Notes under the pieces: model-generated
The model's database searches: none
Seen by the model: the letters and a program-made list of their open reading frames with translations, nothing else
What the model was told of the DNA's origin: nothing
Translations under genes and position numbers: made by a program
Shown here: positions 1 to 7,014 of the stretch, piece after piece
Numbering within the stretch: the stretch's first letter is position 1
How the letters are laid out: every line of letters begins with the position of its first letter
Assembly: GCA_020635815.1 (NCBI GenBank)
Contig: JACJZB010000004.1
Span: forward strand, 320,672 to 384,671
Direction of reading: 5' to 3'
Length of the DNA: 64,000 nucleotides
Source: Flavobacteriales bacterium
Lineage (GTDB): Bacteria > Bacteroidota > Bacteroidia > Flavobacteriales_E > Vicingaceae

Positions 1-2981
1 GATGAGGTTGGTGAAAAAGTATTTCCTAATTGAACCCCATTGATAAAAAATGACAACATTGCGGGATCTGATGAATAATAGTTCTGAACCCATGTTGAGA
101 ATTCATAGTCTGTATTTGGAGTTACAGAAATAGTTTCACACCAAACATTTTGGTTGGCAATATCAGCACCATTAATTACCATCATATTTCCTGTTCCTGA
201 GGTGTGATCTACACAACTTGGGAAATTTGTATGAGCAATATTTGGATCAGATGTAACTAAGTAAGTACCTGGGCTTGAAACAGGTCCCCAAGTTCCTCCT
301 GGGCCTACTATATAATTTGTTGTAAAGCCAGTATTCCCTGCTTCAAAATCCCCATTTATAACTAAATTTGTTCCTCCTGATATTCCTTTAACCCAAAAAG
401 TGTCAGCCGAGTTTACAACTAATGTTTGGTTGGTAGAATTATCATTCCATAAATAATAGTCATAACCTGCACCTGCATCTAGGGTAACTTGTTCATTTGT
501 ACATATAGTAGTATCATTTCCTAAGTTTATACTATTTCCAGATGCGATAAAAATTGTTAACGTATCTTCATCAAAAGCTAATCCTTGTTCATCATAAAGA
601 TAGATAGTGGTATCTGTAGTTATGATTGTCCCAACAGGAATTATTGTGCCCGTTCCGTTTGGTCCGTTTATGTCTGAATAGTAATTTGGGTTATTTAAAT
701 TTACGCCTGTAATAGTTGGTAGTTCATAACCATAACAAACTGTAATTGGAACTGGATTATCTATCTCTGGAGCTTGTGAAAAAGTTGATGATCCAAGAGT
801 AAAATAAAACCCTTCTGTTGCTGAAAAATCATGTTCAAATTCAACAACCATGCTTCCAGTACTATCTATTAATGACGGAGATACCGAATATGCTCCTGTT
901 GTAAAAGTTCCATCATCATCAACCAATAATTTTAATCCGCTCCAGTTTGTTATTCCTGAAACTGTACTCATATCAAAATGCAATGTAATGGTTTCAACAA
1001 CTCCTGTTTCTTGACCTTTCCAGTGTCTATCTAATACTGCGTTAATATCATCTCCATTAATTGTTGTAAAAGTTGTTACCCCAGTTAAGCTTTTTGCTCC
1101 ATCATTATGTCCCCAAACAAAGTATTCTTGATCTAAGGTAAAAGCCGTAGGAGTAGTAAAATTAGTCCCATTTGCAGCTGTAAGCATGTCTCTTGGATTG
1201 CCCGCTACTTTATTTTCTGTTTGAGATTTTCTTTGATCTAAGCCAGTAGCGTCTGCTCTCCCAATACCTGTAATATCGTAAGCATAAGCATTATTGGCTG
1301 ACTGATCCCAAACTACGGTATTATCAGTTGAATTATAATTCATAGATATACCATTTACACCTAACGTTTTTCCATACTTAATTGCTAAATATGATTCTAT
1401 TTTATGTCTTTCTATTGCTGAAACCGCTCCAGAAAAAAGGATGTACTCACTTACATCTCCTTTCCAATCTCTAACTCTACCATTAAATCCTCCAGGAATA
1501 TTATCAACTTGCCCTCCTAATAATCGATTTGTAAAAACGTCTTCAGTTCCAACAGCAGAAATAATATCATGTGTTCCTCGGTATTGATCATTTGCACCTA
1601 CAGATATTCCATCAAACCCCCAAACTGCGGCACCATCAAACTCAGGAGCATAACCTATTTGAGAAATGGCAGCTAAGCCACCGTTAATTCCTCCGTGAAG
1701 ATTTTTATCTGTATGAACACCATAAGTAACCTGATCCCATGTATTAATATGCGTGTTTACTCTCGATAAATCTTCTAATTCAGCAACAACGAAAAGAGAT
1801 GTGAAATTTATACCTGTTAAACTCAGATAGTTGGTATCTCCATTAAAATGTACTGTGGGGTTAAAGTTATGCCCTGTAGAATTATAAGTAGGAGGTCCCA
1901 TAATTGTAACAGATCCTCCAGTACCAATGTTCGACCAAGAAGTTAAATTTCCTGTGCCTGATGTTGGAGTAGTTCCAGAATTAGCTTGCAACCAAATTAA
2001 TGGTGTTTCTGCTACTCCTCCAGGTGTGGGAGTACATGTATTTAAGGCTCTACTTCCTGCAACTGTAGTAGGAGATGGAATTCTATTTGTTCCATCAATT
2101 GTTAATTGGGTACATTGTGCATCTAATACATTTGTTAATGTAGCTCCAGGTGCAATATCATAAGCAATCCAAAAATAATTTATTCCAGGCGATAGTGTTT
2201 GTGTTCCGTTGATAATGATTGTTCCACCTGCTGGAGAAGCACTTGCAAATAGATTAGTAGCTACAAAAGTTGAACTTGTTCCAGTATAAAATATATCAAT
2301 ATTTGATACATCTGCTATATTTGTTGTTCCTGTCATATCAATTTGAAACTCAGTAATATCTAAAAGATTTAGCCCGCCTGTCATTTCTACAGCTACACCA
2401 ATAATTTCTTGATCTACGCCACAAATAGAAGCATCAGATAGATTATTTTGAGTAACTGTACTCGAAGTATAAACCATTGGTGATGGAATAATATAGTTTA
2501 CGGTTATTGTCCATGTATTATTATCTACTTTACTCACAGTTGTATTACATCCAGCTGTTCCTGACCATGTTCTATAGGCTCTCATTTCAAATGTTAAAAC
2601 ACCCGATGCAGTAATCCCATTGGCAAGAGTTAAATTTGTTCTATTGTATGAAAATGTACCTGAAGATGAGCCTGTTCCACTTGAATATCCACCTTCGTCT
2701 AATCCAGTTTCTTGACAAAATAGTTGAGATTTTTGTTCAGCCATCCATCCACCACCAGCTCCTGATGATGTCATATTATAAGCCACGTCAACACTGGTAA
2801 CATCAGCACCTGCTGGCACATTTACAACTAACGTGGTTAATGGTCCATTACACGTAGCATCATAAGTGCCATCTCCTGTAGGAATGTCAGCTACTGTATA
2901 AGTTGCTGTAACACTTTGTGCCACAATAGTTGTAACAAATACAAAAAAGGTTAGGGAAACTAAAAATAACTTTTTCATCAT
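1..2981 (-). CDS. Large secreted surface protein, C-terminus cut off by window edge
   Basis: The frame is open from an ATG at 2981 (or the adjacent ATG at 2978) to the window edge, 993 codons, so the protein is truncated at its C-terminus by the window and not by mutation. It begins with a signal peptide (MMKKLFLVSLTFFVFVTTIVAQ). Roughly residues 165-290 resemble the N-terminal domain associated with BNR-repeat neuraminidases (pattern of TTNIADVSNIDIFYTGTSS). A region with LIWLQANSGT and later VSEYILFSGAVSAIERHKIE resembles a lectin/laminin-G-like module common in flavobacterial secreted proteins. It is followed by an Ig-like segment (LGNDTTICTNEQVTLDAG) and a possible carbohydrate-binding-like fold starting NLVINGDFEAGNTGF. 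The family usually ends in a T9SS sorting domain, which would lie outside the window. Substrate and role are not determinable; adhesin or glycan-binding protein is an inference. Confidence 0.8.
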   Translation of the reverse strand, partial: MMKKLFLVSLTFFVFVTTIVAQSVTATYTVADIPTGDGTYDATCNGPLTTLVVNVPAGADVTSVDVAYNMTSSGAGGGWMAEQKSQLFCQETGLDEGGYSSGTGSSSGTFSYNRTNLTLANGITASGVLTFEMRAYRTWSGTAGCNTTVSKVDNNTWTITVNYIIPSPMVYTSSTVTQNNLSDASICGVDQEIIGVAVEMTGGLNLLDITEFQIDMTGTTNIADVSNIDIFYTGTSSTFVATNLFASASPAGGTIIINGTQTLSPGINYFWIAYDIAPGATLTNVLDAQCTQLTIDGTNRIPSPTTVAGSRALNTCTPTPGGVAETPLIWLQANSGTTPTSGTGNLTSWSNIGTGGSVTIMGPPTYNSTGHNFNPTVHFNGDTNYLSLTGINFTSLFVVAELEDLSRVNTHINTWDQVTYGVHTDKNLHGGINGGLAAISQIGYAPEFDGAAVWGFDGISVGANDQYRGTHDIISAVGTEDVFTNRLLGGQVDNIPGGFNGRVRDWKGDVSEYILFSGAVSAIERHKIESYLAIKYGKTLGVNGISMNYNSTDNTVVWDQSANNAYAYDITGIGRADATGLDQRKSQTENKVAGNPRDMLTAANGTNFTTPTAFTLDQEYFVWGHNDGAKSLTGVTTFTTINGDDINAVLDRHWKGQETGVVETITLHFDMSTVSGITNWSGLKLLVDDDGTFTTGAYSVSPSLIDSTGSMVVEFEHDFSATEGFYFTLGSSTFSQAPEIDNPVPITVCYGYELPTITGVNLNNPNYYSDINGPNGTGTIIPVGTIITTDTTIYLYDEQGLAFDEDTLTIFIASGNSINLGNDTTICTNEQVTLDAGAGYDYYLWNDNSTNQTLVVNSADTFWVKGISGGTNLVINGDFEAGNTGFTTNYIVGPGGTWGPVSSPGTYLVTSDPNIAHTNFPSCVDHTSGTGNMMVINGADIANQNVWCETISVTPNTDYEFSTWVQNYYSSDPAMLSFFINGVQLGNTFSPTS

Positions 2982-3179
2982 GATAATATTTTATACTAAA
3001 GATTTTCTTTAGTACTACTTGACTATAAAGTTATAGGTAGGGTTGCATTCTTATATCTAACAGTTAACAAGTGAGTACAATACAGTACAATTGCACAATG
3101 GTTACATTTTTTATAACAAATTATGTACAGTTTAAAAGATTACAAACACTTATTCGTTCCAAACATATTTAAAAAAAGG

Positions 3180-3187
3180 TATTTTTG
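3180..3187 (+). promoter_or_regulatory. Candidate -7 box (TATTTTTG) of the 56-aa gene
   Basis: TATTTTTG fits the Bacteroidota -7 consensus TAnnTTTG and lies 15 nt before the ATG at 3203. No TTG is seen at the -33 position, so support is partial. It does argue that the true start is the ATG and not the TTG at 3185 inside the box. Confidence 0.35.
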
Positions 3188-3202
3188 TTAAAACTTAAGA
3201 TT

Positions 3203-3373
3203 ATGGAGAAGATTAAAACTTGGATAATGCTTGGGGATTTATTTATTGATGAGCGTAATATTAGATCTGTAAGAAAAAATGGTAAACAAACCATTATAGA
3301 ACGAATACAAGGTGAACCTATCGTTACACATATCGACTACGATAAAGTAAAATTATTGATTAAAGAAATTTAA
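3203..3373 (+). CDS. Small conserved-looking protein, 56 aa, function unknown
   Basis: The reading frame gives MEKIKTWIMLGDLFIDERNI at its start and ends HIDYDKVKLLIKEI. I chose the ATG at 3203 because the in-frame TTG at 3185 lies inside a promoter-like box. The protein is charged and soluble with no signal peptide or membrane segment; the pattern of alternating strands and a final amphipathic helix suggests a compact beta-beta-alpha fold. It is monocistronic, and its TAA stop shares the tetranucleotide TTAA with the stop of the convergent PorP/SprF gene. I do not recognise the family and assign no function. That it is a real gene is inferred from the promoter box, coding-like composition and tight packing against the next gene. 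Confidence 0.6.
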   Translation: MEKIKTWIMLGDLFIDERNIRSVRKNGKQTIIERIQGEPIVTHIDYDKVKLLIKEI

Positions 3374-4311
3374 TTATATGCAGGACAATAGTGTGAATCC
3401 TTACCTGCACCACTACCGACACCATTTTCAGGGCATCGACTAAAACTAATCATAATTTCATGGGTATAGCTGCCCATAATTTTATTTAAAGGATAATCAA
3501 AAGCATAGCCTAAGGATATTGAGGCAAGTATTTTTAGCTTTAATTGAGCATTTACAGACTCTCCAACTCTATAACCTAACCCAACACCTATATTGTCTTG
3601 ATAGTCCCAGTTTAAGTTCATGTCTAAAGAAGGGGGTGCTGTCATATTAGTTTTTAATAAAACGGATTTAAACAAGGTCCACTTTCCTGCTGGTGATTTA
3701 TGTCCCCATCCAAACAAATATTGATTAACTTGTTTATTTTCATCGCCACCCAAACCAATGTTTTTAAAGTATAATTGATTAATAGAAAAACTATAATAAA
3801 CTTTATTGCTGTACAAAAGTACCCCTGGCATAAGGTCTGGATATTTTAATTCTGAACCAGATGCATTAGCTAATACGGGATCAGGATTGTTATCATTAAA
3901 AGCTGTATTTATTGCATATTGTTGTATTCCAGCATAAATTCCTAAGCCAGCAGTAAACTTGCTCGATAATTTTTTATGATAGGCATAGCCTAATTTTACA
4001 TAAGTTCGAGTAGTAATATGAACTCCATCTTGTTCTACATATAAGCCTAACCCATGTTTACCTTTGTTTTGAAAATTTTTAGTTCCAAAAGTTTTTTGGA
4101 TGCTTGCAAAAGAAGTTCTTGGAGCTCCTTCAAAACCAACCCATTGCAATCGTGTTCCTGCTTTAAACGACAAACATTTTGTTGTACCAATAAAAGCAGG
4201 GTTGTAACTCATGTTATTAAATGAGTATTGAGTGTATTGGACATTTTGTTGTGCTTGAACAAAACCCCCTAAAACAATAAATATAATAATTAAACCACTT
4301 CTCATCATCAT
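3370..4311 (-). CDS. PorP/SprF-family T9SS outer-membrane protein
   Basis: A 313-aa protein with a signal peptide (cleavage after FVQA) and the family hallmarks: NVQYTQYSFNNMSYNPAFIG near the N-terminus, then alternating amphipathic strands typical of a 14-strand-like outer-membrane barrel (GLGLYVEQDG, LKLGYAYHKKLSSKFTAGLG, IGVGLGYRVGESVNAQLK). PorP/SprF proteins are outer-membrane partners of the type IX secretion system; SprF of Flavobacterium is needed for export or attachment of the type B cargo SprB. Its start overlaps the stop of the upstream type B cargo gene by ATGA, which means translational coupling and a cargo/partner pair. The extra run of three ATG codons at the start (MMMRSG) leaves the exact initiation codon open by up to two residues. 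Its C-terminus is cysteine-containing (SRCPENGVG, DSHYCPAYN), which is slightly unusual. Confidence 0.9.
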   Translation of the reverse strand: MMMRSGLIIIFIVLGGFVQAQQNVQYTQYSFNNMSYNPAFIGTTKCLSFKAGTRLQWVGFEGAPRTSFASIQKTFGTKNFQNKGKHGLGLYVEQDGVHITTRTYVKLGYAYHKKLSSKFTAGLGIYAGIQQYAINTAFNDNNPDPVLANASGSELKYPDLMPGVLLYSNKVYYSFSINQLYFKNIGLGGDENKQVNQYLFGWGHKSPAGKWTLFKSVLLKTNMTAPPSLDMNLNWDYQDNIGVGLGYRVGESVNAQLKLKILASISLGYAFDYPLNKIMGSYTHEIMISFSRCPENGVGSGAGKDSHYCPAYN

Positions 4312-5147
4312 CTTAAAATAGAAACAGGTCCTTTAAATACTTGTTTGTCTTGGGTTTCAAACTCCAACTCAATTACGTAATAGTAGGTTGAAACAGCTAA
4401 ATTGCTTCCAATGTATTTTGCGTCCCATCCATCAAGGTTATCATAGCCTTCTTTATAATAAACCCGTTGTCCCCACCTGTCAAAAATATAAACTTTATTT
4501 TCAGGATAATCTCTAATATTAGCAATGACCCATCTATCATTTATACCATCTCCGTTTGGCGTGAGTATCTGTGAAGGAATGATTGGATCACATTCTTTAG
4601 TAGGGAAAGTAATCCAGGTAGTATCTACACATCCTTCACTGTCAGTTATTACTAGTGGATAACTACTAACGGGTATGTCTGTATAGAATTCATTTTGGGC
4701 GATATCCTCGTCGTTTGTATGTAAATAATAAGAATAAGGGGCTGTACCTCCTGTTATATCTAGAATTTGAGCATCATTTGTGGGTTGATTACATTCTGTT
4801 GGTTCAGAAGCAATATAATCTGCTTGAATGGTAATGTTTGAGGTGTAAAAACTATCATAAGCTGAATCTTGAGGGCAGCCATCAGAAGAAAACATAATTA
4901 ATTCAATGTGAGATTGATTAGTCGCTGTAGTAAATGAAACACTTGTACTAACGGTATCGCCATTAAATAACCAATAATACTGAGGTGTAGCACCTCCATT
5001 TGTTGGTTGTGCAGTAAAAGTAACCGTTGCGTATTTACAAAGGTCTCCTGTTTTATCAGGTACTATCTCAACGCTTACTGGGCATTGAGCATTTAAACCA
5101 GAAAGAGTTACACAGCTAAAAATGTAAAAAAGTATGTTTTTTAACAT
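4308..5147 (-). CDS. Secreted T9SS type B cargo protein (gliding-motility-associated C-terminal domain)
   Basis: 279 aa: signal peptide (cleaved near GLNAQ), a PKD/Ig-like segment at about residues 25-100 (VTFTAQPTNG, YYWLFNGDTVS), a SprB-repeat-like segment at about 110-185 (EPTECNQPTNDAQILDITGG, then TAPYSYYL), and a C-terminal type B sorting domain from about 190 (ILTPNGDGINDRWVI, YIFDRWGQRVYY, GWDAKY, TYYYVIELEF). Type B domains direct export through T9SS and need a dedicated PorP/SprF partner, which is the next gene and overlaps by 4 nt. SprB-like repeats are found in mobile surface adhesins, but at one copy this is a miniature version. A CAAATTTA at 5152-5159 is a reverse-complement TAnnTTTG box very near the start, so the transcript may be nearly leaderless. 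The ligand is unknown. Confidence 0.88.
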   Translation of the reverse strand: MLKNILFYIFSCVTLSGLNAQCPVSVEIVPDKTGDLCKYATVTFTAQPTNGGATPQYYWLFNGDTVSTSVSFTTATNQSHIELIMFSSDGCPQDSAYDSFYTSNITIQADYIASEPTECNQPTNDAQILDITGGTAPYSYYLHTNDEDIAQNEFYTDIPVSSYPLVITDSEGCVDTTWITFPTKECDPIIPSQILTPNGDGINDRWVIANIRDYPENKVYIFDRWGQRVYYKEGYDNLDGWDAKYIGSNLAVSTYYYVIELEFETQDKQVFKGPVSILR

Positions 5148-5281
5148 GACTCAAATTTACAATTTTTTACCATTTCTATTTTCTAGAATTAATTTATCTA
5201 TCAAAATCCATTAAAACTAAGAATCCAATACTTAAAATCAATCGATATTCTCTAATTTTAACTTTTTACCTAATTTAAAAA

Positions 5282-6961
5282 ATGCTTCAAGAAAAAGCTC
5301 TTGCAATATTAAAATCTGGAAAAAATGTTTTTCTTACTGGCTCTGCCGGAACAGGAAAAACCTATGTTCTCAATCAATACATAGAATATTTAAAAGAAAG
5401 AAAGATAACGGTTGCCATAACAGCTTCAACAGGAATTGCTGCCACACATATGAATGGAATGACGATACACTCATGGGCAGGTATTGGCGTAAAAGAACAC
5501 CTTACTAATGGAAATTTAGTAAGTATGAAATCAAAAAAATACTTAAAAGACCACCTCGAAAAAGTTAAGGTATTAATCATTGATGAGATTTCAATGCTGC
5601 ATAAAAACCAACTCAATTTGGTTGATACTGTTTTAAAATATTTTAAGAATAATGAAGCACCTTTTGGAGGAATACAAGTTGTTTTGTGTGGAGATTTCTT
5701 TCAATTACCTCCTATCGGTAATCAAGGCGAATTAAGTAGAGATAAGTTCTCTTTTATGTCAGAAGCATGGGTAAATGCTAAACTTTCCATCTGTTACCTC
5801 ACAAAACAGTTTAGACAAAGTGATAATGATTTAAATGATATATTAAATGAGATAAGAACTGGAAAGATTTCTCCTCTAAGTCTTAAAAGATTAAAAAATG
5901 CCGCTAATAATAAATTAACAGATAAAGAACCTACAAAATTATATACCCACAACTATGATGTTGATACAATTAATGCAGAACATTTAACTACACTTACTAG
6001 TCTTTCTAAAAAGTATAATGCAAACACTAAAGGAAATCCAAAACTGGTTGAAACCTTAAAAAATTCGGTGTTAGCTAGTGAAAAATTAGAATTGAAAATT
6101 GGAGCTAAAGTAATGTTTGTTAAAAATAATAATGAAAAAGGATACGTAAATGGTTCGTTAGGGAATGTAATTGGTTTTAACGATAAAGGATTTCCTTCTG
6201 TAAAATTATTAACGGGTAAAACAATTACAACAGAAAAAGAAGAATGGTCGATTAATGATGATTCAGGTAAAACATTAGCGACTTATAACCAAATTCCATT
6301 GCGTTTAGCATGGGCAATAACTGTTCACAAATGTCAAGGTATGACTTTAGATGCTGCAGAAATTGATCTTTCCAAAACATTTGAACGAGGACAGGGCTAT
6401 GTAGCCTTATCGAGGTTAAAAAATATAGAAAACCTTAAATTGATGGGCTTAAATGAGATGGCTTTAAAAGTAGATAGTTTAGCCGCTAAAGCTGATATTC
6501 GTTTCCAAGAGCTCTCTGCTAAAATTGATACTGAATTAACTTTAGATGAGCTTGAACTTCATGCAATAGCATTTATTCGAGATAATGGAGGTTTACTAGA
6601 TAAAAAAGAAATTCTGAAAAATAAAAAGAAACTTAAGGAAAAGAAAACCACAAAAGATACAACCTATGCTACAACCCTTGCTTATCTAAAACAAAAAAAA
6701 TCGTTAGAACGGATAGCCGAAGAAAGAGGGTTAAGTCCAGGGACAATTGCTGGACATCTTATTAAAATTTGTAAAGATTATCCGAAAGAAGATTTGACTT
6801 TTTACAAACCCAAACTAGGTATAATGAGAAAGGTTGAAAGAGCCTATAATAAACAACCTAAAGACAAGCCAATAAGCTTAAAAGCTATATATGAAGAACT
6901 GGAAACTAAAATTGATTATGATGATATAAAACTAGCTATAGCCTTTATTGGTAAAAAATAG
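5282..6961 (+). CDS. PIF1-like superfamily 1 DNA helicase with C-terminal helix-turn-helix
   Basis: 559 aa. Walker A is GSAGTGKT at residues 20-27 and Walker B is VLIIDEISML with the DE pair at 101-102. The Q/R motif LTKQFRQ sits near 175-181 and the UvrD-like C-terminal motif AITVHKCQGMTLD near 346-358, followed by GYVALSRLK; these are the PIF1/RRM3-RecD2 motifs in the right order. From about residue 455 a helix-turn-helix domain (TLAYLKQKKSLERIAEERGL) like that at the C-terminus of bacterial RecQ follows. PIF1 helicases unwind 5' to 3' and resolve G-quadruplexes, R-loops and stalled forks; a DNA repair role here is inferred from family. It is monocistronic, flanked by divergent and convergent genes, and ends at a strong bidirectional terminator. 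Confidence 0.9.
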   Translation: MLQEKALAILKSGKNVFLTGSAGTGKTYVLNQYIEYLKERKITVAITASTGIAATHMNGMTIHSWAGIGVKEHLTNGNLVSMKSKKYLKDHLEKVKVLIIDEISMLHKNQLNLVDTVLKYFKNNEAPFGGIQVVLCGDFFQLPPIGNQGELSRDKFSFMSEAWVNAKLSICYLTKQFRQSDNDLNDILNEIRTGKISPLSLKRLKNAANNKLTDKEPTKLYTHNYDVDTINAEHLTTLTSLSKKYNANTKGNPKLVETLKNSVLASEKLELKIGAKVMFVKNNNEKGYVNGSLGNVIGFNDKGFPSVKLLTGKTITTEKEEWSINDDSGKTLATYNQIPLRLAWAITVHKCQGMTLDAAEIDLSKTFERGQGYVALSRLKNIENLKLMGLNEMALKVDSLAAKADIRFQELSAKIDTELTLDELELHAIAFIRDNGGLLDKKEILKNKKKLKEKKTTKDTTYATTLAYLKQKKSLERIAEERGLSPGTIAGHLIKICKDYPKEDLTFYKPKLGIMRKVERAYNKQPKDKPISLKAIYEELETKIDYDDIKLAIAFIGKK

Positions 6962-6980
6962 TGACAATAGCTTGTTGTAA

Positions 6981-7013
6981 AAAAAGCCCCGATAGATAGT
7001 ATCGGGGCTTTTT
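6981..7013. terminator. Bidirectional rho-independent terminator
   Basis: Perfect 14-bp stem with arms 6981-6994 and 7000-7013, a 5-nt loop, core GCCCCGATA pairing with TATCGGGGC, and A/T tracts on both sides. It sits 19 nt after the helicase stop and 2 nt after the end of the convergent type B cargo gene, so it can terminate both transcripts. Confidence 0.93.
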
Positions 7014-7014
7014 T

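Noticed and set aside
1927..2163. 78-aa plus-strand open frame
   Set aside because: Lies fully inside the 993-codon minus-strand secreted protein gene and has no promoter, signal peptide or recognisable domain.
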